Of a DNA stretch of 5,381 nucleotides, positions 1-5,381 are shown in pieces; the first letter of the stretch is position 1; the number at the start of each line of letters is the position of its first letter. The position numbers were made by a program, and so were the translations under genes. Source of the stretch: an uncultured Clostridia bacterium (lineage in GTDB: Bacteria > Bacillota > Clostridia > Oscillospirales > Acutalibacteraceae); the NCBI GenBank assembly GCA_947168785.1, contig CAMVNL010000190.1, positions 1 through 5,381 on the forward strand, given 5' to 3'. The notes under the pieces were generated by a model. That model was not told the origin of the DNA. It saw only the letters and a program-made list of their open reading frames with translations, and did not search any database.

Positions 1-28
1 GAAAATGCTGCGGTCGGTTCGGCGGCTC

Positions 29-49
29 TGACAGCCCACCGGGCTGTCA
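29..49. repeat. 9-bp perfect inverted repeat with triloop
   Basis: TGACAGCCC (29-37) and GGGCTGTCA (41-49) are perfect complements around a 3-base loop (ACC on the plus strand). No T-run follows on either strand, so a simple intrinsic terminator is unlikely. It is the first of three hairpins within about 85 bases and may be part of a protein- or relaxase-binding site. Confidence 0.7.
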
Positions 50-56
50 TTCACTC

Positions 57-83
57 CCGCCTCACCCTCCGGGTTATGAGCGG
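57..83. repeat. Interrupted GC-rich inverted repeat
   Basis: CCG-c-CTC-ACCC (57-67) can pair with GGGT-tat-GAG-CGG (71-83) around a TCC loop. This gives ten base pairs with one single-base bulge (60) and one three-base bulge (75-77). It lies eight bases from the 29-49 hairpin. Confidence 0.55.
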
Positions 84-93
84 TAGCAGGGGA

Positions 94-114
94 GTCGGAC
101 CGGGCGCTTCCGAC
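94..114. repeat. 6-bp inverted repeat with 9-base loop
   Basis: GTCGGA (94-99) and TCCGAC (109-114) are complementary around CCGGGCGCT. Alone it is weak evidence. It gains interest as the third inverted repeat in 29-114. Confidence 0.45.
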
Positions 115-193
115 GCTTTGTGCCGCTTTCCGCTTGGGTTCTCATTCCGTTTAGCGCTCTTGTGCCCGTTGTCGCCGCCGCTGTTTTTCCTGT

Positions 194-214
194 TATGGGT
201 CAGGATATGGGTCA
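194..214. repeat. 9-bp tandem direct repeat with 3-base spacer
   Basis: TATGGGTCA occurs at 194-202 and again at 206-214, separated by GGA, a 12-bp period close to one helical turn. This spacing suits a dimeric or iteron-type DNA-binding protein. The second copy contains the stop codon of the possible small ORF at 212-319. Confidence 0.6.
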
Positions 215-319
215 ATAAAACCAATGAAAAATGGATGGTTGCATGGCCCCAATCTGCATGAACCAATCACCTGCTAAGATGATGCCAGGATTCAGAATCC
301 CAAACATGCCGTTCAGCAT
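212..319 (-). CDS. Possible 35-residue hydrophobic small protein
   Basis: An ATG at 319-317 opens a 35-codon frame that ends in TGA at 214-212. The product is hydrophobic and Met/Trp/Phe-rich, with the core FGILNPGIILAGDWF and the end PSIFHWFY. The run reads like real protein rather than a random shadow frame: it has no Arg, Lys or Glu, and only one Asp. A GGGGAG element lies about 14 bases upstream of the ATG, farther than ideal. A second in-frame ATG lies four codons in. It could be a small membrane peptide or the remnant of a longer gene. I do not recognise a family, and the frame could be chance. Confidence 0.3.
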   Translation of the reverse strand: MLNGMFGILNPGIILAGDWFMQIGAMQPSIFHWFY

Positions 320-465
320 GCTGCTATAAAATACTCCCCGTCAATTTTCAGCTTGCATAACCAAAGAATGAACGCCGTTGCAGAGTGGTAAAACATTCTG
401 CTTTTATTGTCTACCGGTCTGGCCATGCCCCGTTCTTTGCCGCATCGGTTCCGGTATGATAGGTC

Positions 466-502
466 AAAAAAGCAAAGACAGAGGAACAGGATCTCCTTTT
501 TT
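466..502 (-). terminator. Possible weak terminator downstream of the dockerin-protein gene
   Basis: Beginning 19 bases past the stop codon on the minus strand, AAAAAAG (502-496) can pair with CTTTTTT (472-466), with a short GAG/CTC inner stem (495-493 with 483-481) and a bulge. The transcript would end in a run of six U. The A-U outer stem and T-run on either strand could allow bidirectional termination. The stem is weak and the loop long. A second AT-only hairpin, AAAGAT-TATC-ATCTTT (522-507), overlaps the stop codon. Confidence 0.3.
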
Positions 503-520
503 GGAAAAAGATGATAATCT

Positions 521-3500
521 TTATATTCCGGTCAATGGAACGGTTTGTTTCTTCCAGGCTTTCGGGTCTTCAAGACCGACGGACGCGCGGAGGATCAGGC
601 GGGCGTCGGCGGAGGTGACTTTGCCGTCCGCGTCCACGTCGCAGGCCAGATACTGCACGGAGCCCTCCGGATAGGATTCCAGATTGACAGAGCGGCGCAG
701 CGCCAGACGGGCGTCGGCGGAGGAGATCTTCCCGTCGCCGTCCACGTCGCCGAGGGTGTAGTCCGGGGGCGTGTTTTTGTTTGTCAGTGTGAGGTCGGTC
801 CACGGATCGAAGGTGGAGACCGTCAGCGTGGCGGAGGCGGGGCGGAAGTCGTCGTTCCCGGCAAAGGAGAGCGTGTAGGTTCCCACCGGCACGTCGTGGA
901 ACACGTAGCTGCCGTCCGCCGCTACCGTGGCGGAGTCCGTGTAGCCGCCGCCGGTGAGCGTGACCGTCAGGCCCGCCGGGGCGCCGGATGTCGTCCGCAC
1001 ATGACCCGCCGGCATGTAGGCGAGCGCTTCGTCGATCACGAAGTCGGCGGAAGCCGTGGCGCTCGTCGGATAGCCCGTGCAGACGGCGACGGCCTTCACC
1101 GTCATCTTGTTCGTCGCGGCAAAGGGACCTTCATACAACCTGCCCTTTGTCGCGGGATCGTCGCCGTTGACGGTATAATAGATCTTCGCTTCCGCAGGGG
1201 CTCCCTTGGGCAGGGTGATGGTCACGCCGCTGCTGTAGGCCACGGTCTGTTTTTTGCCGCCCGCAATCACGGGCGCGGAGAGGGCTTTCTGCGCGAGCAC
1301 CGTTCCGCTGTCGGTGAAATCCGCCGCCAGGGCGGTTCCCGCGTAGCTCTTCACCGCCTTTTTCACGGTCAGCAATACTTCGGTTCCGGCTTTGAGCGCC
1401 GTTTTGGGCGTGAGCAGCACCGTGCGTGTATAGGTCTTCGTCTTGTCGCCGTCAATGTTGGAGGGGGTGTGGCCCTGCTCCACGGCCTTCACGCTGCCGA
1501 TCGCCGCCGCGCCGTCCTTCGTTTGCAGCGCGTAGTTCGCGGTGTTCAGCACGCTGTCCGCGCCTTTGGCAGTATCGACCATGTATTTACTGAAGGTCAC
1601 GTAAATTCCCTCGTCCGTGTAGCGCACACTTTCCACGACAGGCGCGGTTTTGTCCACCAGCGGGATGTTGACGTCCAGCTGCTCCGGCAGCACTGGCAGC
1701 AGGTTCGTCACCGTTTTGCCGTCCGCCTTCACGCCGCTTACCTTCACCGTGGCGGCTTTATCCGCGTTGGAGTTGCCTGCGAGCCCCGCGTATTCCGCTG
1801 TCACGTACCACAGGCCTTGTGGTACGAACCAGGCGTATTTACCGTCCGCGCCGGTGGTCTGCACCGTCTCCTGCGGGGATTTCTTCACAGCGGCGGCGGG
1901 GACTACCTTCTTCACGTTCTTTGCGTCCTTTTCCAGCACCAACTGCCCGTTGTCGTCCACGCCGTACCAGAGCGTGACGGTCGCGCCCTTCACGGGGTTC
2001 TCGATGACGCCCTCGTAGACGATACCGGAGGGGTCGTGGTTGATCTGATAGGTTTTTTTATTGCTCTCGTCCTTTTTCAGCTTTTTGCAGTCGTCAAGAC
2101 CCGTCTGCTTCGCGTGGGACTGGAAGATGTTCTTGATGGTTCGGTAGGAATCCTCATACTGGTTGATCATTTTCTGATACGCCTTGTTGGCGCCCTTGCC
2201 CAGCGTCGCGCCATGCGCATAGCTGAGGCCTGTCACACCGAGGCCTGCGGCAGCGAAGTCCATGTCGCCCGTCGACGCAAACGCACCGCAGATCACGCCG
2301 GCCACGTCCAGGCCGAGACTTAGACCAGTGGACCAGCCGTCCCAGTTATCGAAGTTTTTCTCCGCCTTTTTGTATTTATTCATCGCCTCGTCCACCAGCT
2401 GACGCTTGGACTGCGTCAGGCGTTTGTAGCAGGTGGAATCGATCAGGTGCTGCAGGTCATACCGCATACGGACCTCCTGCCTGATGCGGTAACCGGCGTT
2501 ATCCCAGGTTTTTTTCAGGTGATAAATGGAAGCGCCCATGCTGATGAAGCCGAAGGCGTTGCCGGTACCGCTCATAAAACCGGAGAGACCGCTGGTGGTG
2601 CCGAACAAGCCGGAGGTAAGTCCGGTGTGGTTCGTGACGTCGCCGGCAAGGGATTCCACCGAGCCGGAATATTCGTAGGCGGGATCGTCGCTGTATTTGC
2701 CGTCAAAGGTGATTCCGTACAGGCCGGAGACGTCCACCTCGGAAGCGTGCGCCTCTACGGTGAACAATGACAGGAAGCCTGGCGCTTTCTTCGCGCCGCC
2801 CTGTGCCTGCGCCTTCAGCCCTGAAAAGCCCTTGAAGTTGGGGAAGAATTCCGCCGTGACGGAGGCGGTGTAGATCGCGGGAGCCGCGGTGGTATCCGCC
2901 AGCAGCTCGGCGGTGATGCGGTAGGAGCCGGAGAGATAATTGCCGTCCTCATCAAATTCACAGTCGGTGATCGTGTAGATATCCGCCGCCGTGTTCTTGC
3001 CGAAAACGTGATGCGCGTGGTTGCTGCCGGCTGCGTTGTCGGAATATTTCGCGTCCGTCGCATAGCGTGACAGCCACGTCTTTGTGTTGTCAAAGCTTTC
3101 CTTCGCGGAGAAGATCTGCGTGCGCTGGCTGTAGGAGATGGTCGCGTTTTCGCCTTTCTCTTTATTCTCGGCGGCCTTTACCGCGCCGGTTTCGTTCAGC
3201 CACTCAAGGATATTCCTGCCGCTGCCGGTCCCGGAGGACAGCTCCTTATACCGCAGTCCGTTCTCGCCGAGCTCCTTTTCCAGATCGGTGAGGAACGTCT
3301 CCATCGTCTTTCTGTCTTTTACGCCGATGGCGCCGGCCAGCCCGCCGGAGACGGTCGCCTTGTTGTTTTCATCAAAGCTGACGCGGAAGGACTGATTGTC
3401 CGTGATCCCGCTGTAAACCAGCTTGCCCTTTTTATCCGTGGTCAGAAGTCCGCGCATGTCGGAGAGGGCGTCGGCCATCTGCTGCGCCTCTTCGGCGGTG

Positions 3501-5380
3501 GCGGTGAGCGAAAAGCTCCCGTCCTGATTCTGCGTCATGGCTTCCGGTCCGTTCTTCGGGATATAGATGGCCTCCGCGCCTTCGATATACCCGCCGTGAA
3601 GGTTCCCGAGATCGGCGACAAAGGAGCCGTCCTCCTGCGGCAGGGCCTCCACAAAGAGGATGTTGCCGCTGCCCATATAGACCTTCACCGCCGCCTTTGC
3701 GTTGTTCCATTCTTTCATGGGTTCCAGTTGGTCGGGGTTGGCAAAGACCAGACGGTATTTCACGGATTCCGCGAATTCCATGGATGAGACGTAAAAATAG
3801 GTGTCTCCGGTTTCCTGGCCGTCCAGAACCAGGTTAAGCGTCAGCAGCTGCGGCCCGTTTTTGCGGTGGATGACCGTGGCGGTGTTGGAGACCACGCCGG
3901 AGGCCGATTCAGCCCAGAGCTGATGCACGGTGGTGTAGGTATCGTCGGTCTCATAGAGCTGGACGTTCGCCGCCCACGCGCCGGACCAGTCGGCTGCGGC
4001 GGTGGAAACAAGCGCGCCGTTATCGTAAACGTCCACCGTCTCGTTCGGCTTCGCCATGCCGGAAACGAGCGTCGTATCGGCGCAGACGTAGGTGGAAGGA
4101 ACGCTGATAAACGCGCCGGGACGCTTCACCTCAGCTTCGCCCACCTTTCCGTTGACGTAGTTCTGAACGCCTTTATAGAGAGTGTCTGCCGTCACGCTGA
4201 TCTCCACGTCTCTGGATGCGGAAACGGGAGAGGCGTAGATCGAATAGGTGCAGGGCAGATCGACGGGATCTTTGAGCTGCAGGTAATACCATCCGTTGCC
4301 TGCGTTCCACTGCGGATCCGTCAGCGGATAGGACTTGTCCCCGATCATCACGCTGCTGACATAGGCGGTAGGCCAGTCAGTTTTCGTGAGAATTCTCAGC
4401 GTTTCCAGCTTTCCGTTTTCAAGGCCGGGGTCCAGCCCGATGGAGCCGGAAAAACAGAGCACGTCGGAGGTGGAGCTGAAGCTCTCGGCGCTTACCTGCA
4501 TCGTGGAATAGGGCTTGGTGACGTATATTGCGTTTTCGGTTGTCACCGCGTCCGCCCGGAAGGGGGCCAGCTCCTTCACGCCGTTGTCCGTGAGGGTCAC
4601 GGGCCAACTGATGATGATCTGCTTTGTCAGATCGGAGAGGGTCTTGCCGGTCAGGAAGTCCGACATGCGGTAGGAAGAGGGAAGCAGCGCCACGGTGTAG
4701 CGGCCTGCCTTCCCGGCAGGGCAGGCGGACGCGACGTCACTGTCATGGCTGGACAGGTAGAAATTGCGGCCGCAGCCGAAATACTTTCCGGCGGAATCGA
4801 ACCACGCGAAGAAGCAGGAAGAGGTCGTTTCGGCGCCGAGGCGCACCAATATGCCGGGCCTCAGCTTTGCGGAGATATGCGCTGCGCCCTCGCCTTCCTT
4901 CAACGTCACATCGGCGGAGGCGTCGAAGGCATAGTCGGACGAATAAGACGCGGTGACGATGGAGTCTGCTGGGACGCTTTGCAGCGTCATACTTGCCCGT
5001 ATTGTCAGATCCGACTGCATGGAAGTCCATTGCGGCCAATTATTGACATTGCTCGTTTTGCCCTTGGGCGTGACAGAAACGGATCGACTGCTTGCGTTTG
5101 TCTGGATATACCGCAGCGCAAGGGCAGGGTCGGAGTCGGTCTTAACAGAAACGTACGCATCCAGCTTCATGGAACGGGCCTTGATCGTATGCGTCGCGCC
5201 GTTTTTCGGGGAGGCGAGCGTCGCCCCCTCGAAGAGATAGCTGCCGTCGCTCCAGTCCTCCAGACTGAAGCGGGCTTCCACGCCGGGGTAGAGGTGCAGC
5301 GTAAAGGGAACGTCGTTCCACGCCGAGTAGTTTCCGCGCACCGTTCTGGTAAGGCCGCCCACCGTCTGAGACGCGATCAC
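521..5380 (-). CDS. Large modular secreted/surface protein with C-terminal type I dockerin (5' end outside window)
   Basis: At least 1619 residues, ending in TAA at 523-521. The frame is open to the window edge. The first in-frame start-like codon is GTG at 5380-5378, but the residues after it are soluble beta-type sequence with no signal peptide, so the true start lies beyond the right edge; residue numbers here count from that GTG. Modules in order: unassigned beta-rich region (1-420), bacterial Ig-like domain (421-506), unassigned region (507-920), glycine-rich hydrophobic/helical insert (921-1110), DPSG module (1115-1245), Ig-like domain (1245-1368), chitobiase C-terminal-like domain (1369-1449), carboxypeptidase-regulatory-like domain (1453-1536), dockerin (1541-1605). 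No glycosidase, protease or other catalytic signature is visible, and there is no LPxTG-plus-membrane anchor. Family knowledge suggests an extracellular, Ca-dependent, cohesin-bound protein; an adhesive or structural role is inferred. An enzyme domain in the missing N-terminus cannot be excluded. Confidence 0.93.
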   Translation of the reverse strand: MIASQTVGGLTRTVRGNYSAWNDVPFTLHLYPGVEARFSLEDWSDGSYLFEGATLASPKNGATHTIKARSMKLDAYVSVKTDSDPALALRYIQTNASSRSVSVTPKGKTSNVNNWPQWTSMQSDLTIRASMTLQSVPADSIVTASYSSDYAFDASADVTLKEGEGAAHISAKLRPGILVRLGAETTSSCFFAWFDSAGKYFGCGRNFYLSSHDSDVASACPAGKAGRYTVALLPSSYRMSDFLTGKTLSDLTKQIIISWPVTLTDNGVKELAPFRADAVTTENAIYVTKPYSTMQVSAESFSSTSDVLCFSGSIGLDPGLENGKLETLRILTKTDWPTAYVSSVMIGDKSYPLTDPQWNAGNGWYYLQLKDPVDLPCTYSIYASPVSASRDVEISVTADTLYKGVQNYVNGKVGEAEVKRPGAFISVPSTYVCADTTLVSGMAKPNETVDVYDNGALVSTAAADWSGAWAANVQLYETDDTYTTVHQLWAESASGVVSNTATVIHRKNGPQLLTLNLVLDGQETGDTYFYVSSMEFAESVKYRLVFANPDQLEPMKEWNNAKAAVKVYMGSGNILFVEALPQEDGSFVADLGNLHGGYIEGAEAIYIPKNGPEAMTQNQDGSFSLTATAEEAQQMADALSDMRGLLTTDKKGKLVYSGITDNQSFRVSFDENNKATVSGGLAGAIGVKDRKTMETFLTDLEKELGENGLRYKELSSGTGSGRNILEWLNETGAVKAAENKEKGENATISYSQRTQIFSAKESFDNTKTWLSRYATDAKYSDNAAGSNHAHHVFGKNTAADIYTITDCEFDEDGNYLSGSYRITAELLADTTAAPAIYTASVTAEFFPNFKGFSGLKAQAQGGAKKAPGFLSLFTVEAHASEVDVSGLYGITFDGKYSDDPAYEYSGSVESLAGDVTNHTGLTSGLFGTTSGLSGFMSGTGNAFGFISMGASIYHLKKTWDNAGYRIRQEVRMRYDLQHLIDSTCYKRLTQSKRQLVDEAMNKYKKAEKNFDNWDGWSTGLSLGLDVAGVICGAFASTGDMDFAAAGLGVTGLSYAHGATLGKGANKAYQKMINQYEDSYRTIKNIFQSHAKQTGLDDCKKLKKDESNKKTYQINHDPSGIVYEGVIENPVKGATVTLWYGVDDNGQLVLEKDAKNVKKVVPAAAVKKSPQETVQTTGADGKYAWFVPQGLWYVTAEYAGLAGNSNADKAATVKVSGVKADGKTVTNLLPVLPEQLDVNIPLVDKTAPVVESVRYTDEGIYVTFSKYMVDTAKGADSVLNTANYALQTKDGAAAIGSVKAVEQGHTPSNIDGDKTKTYTRTVLLTPKTALKAGTEVLLTVKKAVKSYAGTALAADFTDSGTVLAQKALSAPVIAGGKKQTVAYSSGVTITLPKGAPAEAKIYYTVNGDDPATKGRLYEGPFAATNKMTVKAVAVCTGYPTSATASADFVIDEALAYMPAGHVRTTSGAPAGLTVTLTGGGYTDSATVAADGSYVFHDVPVGTYTLSFAGNDDFRPASATLTVSTFDPWTDLTLTNKNTPPDYTLGDVDGDGKISSADARLALRRSVNLESYPEGSVQYLACDVDADGKVTSADARLILRASVGLEDPKAWKKQTVPLTGI
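566..760 (-). other. Type I dockerin domain (two Ca-binding repeats)
   Basis: Residues 1541-1605 contain two EF-hand-like repeats exactly 36 residues apart. Loop 1 is DVDGDGKISSAD, with ligand positions D1545, D1547, D1549, K1551 (backbone) and D1556. Loop 2 is DVDADGKVTSAD, with D1581, D1583, D1585, K1587 and D1592. Each loop runs into a helix with the pattern ARLxLRxSVxLE. The residues at loop positions 10 and 11, which set cohesin specificity in studied type I dockerins, are Ser-Ala in both repeats, so the domain is nearly two-fold symmetric. By family knowledge it should bind a cohesin on a scaffoldin or surface protein. Many Oscillospiraceae use such dockerins on non-cellulosomal proteins. 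No cohesin is encoded in this window. Confidence 0.95.
600..723 (-). repeat. 108-bp-period duplication encoding the two dockerin repeats
   Basis: The 16-bp string cgggcgtcggcggagg occurs at 600-615 and again at 708-723, exactly 108 bp (36 codons) apart. It encodes the SADARL part of each dockerin repeat. The repeat is explained by the domain's internal duplication and is not a separate mobile or regulatory element. Confidence 0.9.
773..1024 (-). other. Carboxypeptidase-regulatory-like (transthyretin-fold) domain
   Basis: Residues 1453-1536 start at GHVRTTSGAPAGLTVTL and continue with a ValAlaAlaAspGlySerTyrValPhe strand and the turn DVPVGTYTLSF. This is the usual pattern of CarboxypepD_reg/SdrD-B-like beta sandwiches (G-x-V, then V-x-L, then D-G-x-Y-x-F, then V-P-x-G-x-Y-x-L). 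Such domains act as stalk or spacer units in secreted proteins. It sits directly before the dockerin, joined by a short Thr/Asn/Pro linker (about 1531-1540). Confidence 0.75.
1034..1276 (-). other. Chitobiase/beta-hexosaminidase C-terminal-like domain
   Basis: Residues 1369-1449 carry the pattern IYYTVNGDDPATKGRLYEGP followed by a hydrophobic strand MTVKAVAV and the G-x-P-T-S-x-x-A-x-A-x-F end. The Y-Y-T-x-[ND]-G-x-x-P-x-x-x-x-x-x-Y-x-x-P core is the hallmark of the CHB_HEX_C family, a small Ig-like fold common as an accessory unit in extracellular Firmicutes proteins. It is not itself catalytic, so its presence does not show that this protein degrades chitin. Confidence 0.8.
1277..1648 (-). 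other. Ig-like domain with TAPVVESV...FSKYM start (SbsA/Big_5-like)
   Basis: Residues 1245-1368 begin TAPVVESVRYTDEGIYVTFS, continue with KYM, an NYAL strand and an LTPKTALKAGTEVLLTVKKA strand, and end with YAGTALA. This is the layout of bacterial Ig-like domains of the SbsA/Big_5 group (x-P-x-V, V-x-F-S, then L-x-P-x-x-x-L-x-x-G-T). These are structural repeats of cell-envelope proteins. In related clostridial surface proteins a segment with F-[SD]-K-Y-M commonly follows the DPSG module, as it does here; that association is from recalled family knowledge. Confidence 0.65.
1646..2038 (-). other. DPSG-type carboxypeptidase-regulatory-like module
   Basis: Residues 1115-1245 start at HDPSGIVYEGVIENPVKGAT and lead to VTLWYG, then GADGKYAWFVPQGLWYVTAE, and close with LPVLPEQLDVNIPLV. 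The order DPSG-x-VYE, then GA-T-V-T, then D-G-x-Y-x-W-x-V-P-x-G-x-W-x-V, then L-x-V-x-P-x-x-x-x-V-N-I is a recurrent beta-sandwich unit in very large clostridial surface proteins. A lysine-rich stretch (about 1151-1167) between the strands looks like an inserted loop. It probably serves as a rigid stalk unit; no ligand is predictable. Confidence 0.65.
2051..2620 (-). other. Glycine-rich hydrophobic/helical insert within the surface protein
   Basis: Residues 921-1110 differ from the beta-rich rest of the protein. A Gly/Ser/Phe-rich hydrophobic stretch (921-953, e.g. GLFGTTSGLSGFMSGTGNAF) is followed by a long charged helix-like segment (955-1013, rich in Lys, Arg, Glu and Tyr). A second Gly/Ala-rich hydrophobic stretch follows (1017-1056, e.g. 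LGLDVAGVICGAFAS), then another charged helix (1065-1104). The paired hydrophobic stretches flanking a charged helix could form a helical hairpin or a membrane-associated segment. I know similar helical regions just before DPSG modules in large clostridial surface proteins, but no function I can name. Confidence 0.6.
3863..4120 (-). other. Bacterial Ig-like domain (Big_6-type)
   Basis: Residues 421-506 contain the run SGMAKPNETVDVYDNGALVS followed by TAAADWSGAWAANVQL and ending in ASGVVSNTATV. The pattern G-x-A-x-P-x-x-x-V-x-V-Y-D-N-G, then A-x-x-x-G-x-W, then S-x-x-x-x-V is typical of bacterial Ig domains repeated in adhesins and S-layer-type proteins. Here there is a single copy. It is a structural unit, giving no catalytic clue. 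Confidence 0.7.
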
Positions 5381-5381
5381 C

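Larger units (their letters stand above)
1..520. other. Intergenic region without a confident gene
   Basis: Positions 1-190 are GC-rich and structured (three inverted repeats). Positions 191-520 are visibly more AT-rich than both the left part and the large gene. A 71-codon minus-strand frame (266-51) ends in a Lys/Arg/Pro-rich tail (LLPLITRRVRRE) that crosses the second and third hairpins, so I treat it as unlikely to be a real protein. I see no tRNA, rRNA, CRISPR array or transposase here, and no convincing promoter. The composition break near 190 may mark an element boundary or an old junction. Confidence 0.6.

Noticed and set aside
51..266. A 71-codon minus-strand frame in the left region
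   Set aside because: It runs through two of the hairpins, is low-complexity and basic at its end, and overlaps the 212-319 frame. Possible as an element-borne fragment, but not supportable as a gene.
314..323. Perfect 10-bp palindrome CAGCATGCTG
   Set aside because: It is short, does not extend on either side, and overlaps the possible start of the small ORF; easily chance.
521..550. C-terminal VPLTGI as a sortase (LPxTG-like) signal
   Set aside because: It lacks the Leu-Pro-x-Thr-Gly order and there is no hydrophobic segment or basic tail after it; the protein ends there.
545..2323. A 592-codon plus-strand frame antisense to the dockerin gene
   Set aside because: Its product is Arg/His/Gly/Val-rich with no domain pattern, and it lies wholly opposite recognisable DPSG, CHB_HEX_C and dockerin coding sequence. 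It is a shadow of high-GC codon use.
2730..2780. Signal-peptide-like stretch KKAPGFLSLFTVEAHAS (residues 864-880)
   Set aside because: It resembles the end of a signal peptide, but it is internal to a continuous frame with coding sequence on both sides and has no plausible start codon with a ribosome binding site in front of it.
2985..3020. His cluster NHAHH (residues 787-791) as a metal site
   Set aside because: There is no recognised metalloenzyme motif around it (no HExxH or similar), so a metal-binding claim is not supported.

Overview
The window holds one dominant gene. A very large, 5'-truncated CDS on the minus strand fills about 90% of it (5380 down to 521). It encodes at least 1619 residues of a modular secreted or cell-surface protein that ends in a two-repeat type I dockerin. 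High GC, the dockerin signature (D-x-D-x-D-G-K-x-x-S-A-D-A-R-L) and the DPSG/FSKYM-type module suggest a member of the Clostridia, probably an uncultured Oscillospiraceae/Ruminococcaceae-like gut or anaerobic-digester bacterium. This placement is inferred from family resemblance; the window contains no marker gene.

Reading along the gene, 5380 to about 4120 encodes a beta-rich, cysteine-containing N-terminal region with no domain I recognise. Positions 4120-3863 encode a bacterial Ig-like domain. Positions 3862-2621 encode an unassigned mixed region. Positions 2620-2051 encode a glycine-rich hydrophobic and helical insert. Positions 2050-1646 encode a carboxypeptidase-regulatory-like module beginning at DPSG. 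Positions 1648-1277 encode an Ig-like SbsA/Big_5-type domain, and 1276-1034 a chitobiase/hexosaminidase C-terminal-like domain. Positions 1024-773 encode a second regulatory-like (transthyretin-fold) domain, and 760-566 the dockerin. No catalytic domain is visible, so the visible part looks like a structural, adhesive or scaffold-bound component. Its signal peptide and promoter would lie beyond the right edge.

The left 520 bases hold no confident gene. Next to the stop codon (about 466-522) are weak hairpins that may end transcription. Positions 212-319 encode a possible 35-residue hydrophobic peptide on the minus strand. Positions 20-214 are unusual: three closely spaced inverted repeats followed by a 9-bp direct repeat. 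This resembles the structured non-coding DNA at transfer origins of conjugative or mobilizable elements, so the large gene may lie beside, or inside, the end of such an element. That reading is an inference and needs a database search.
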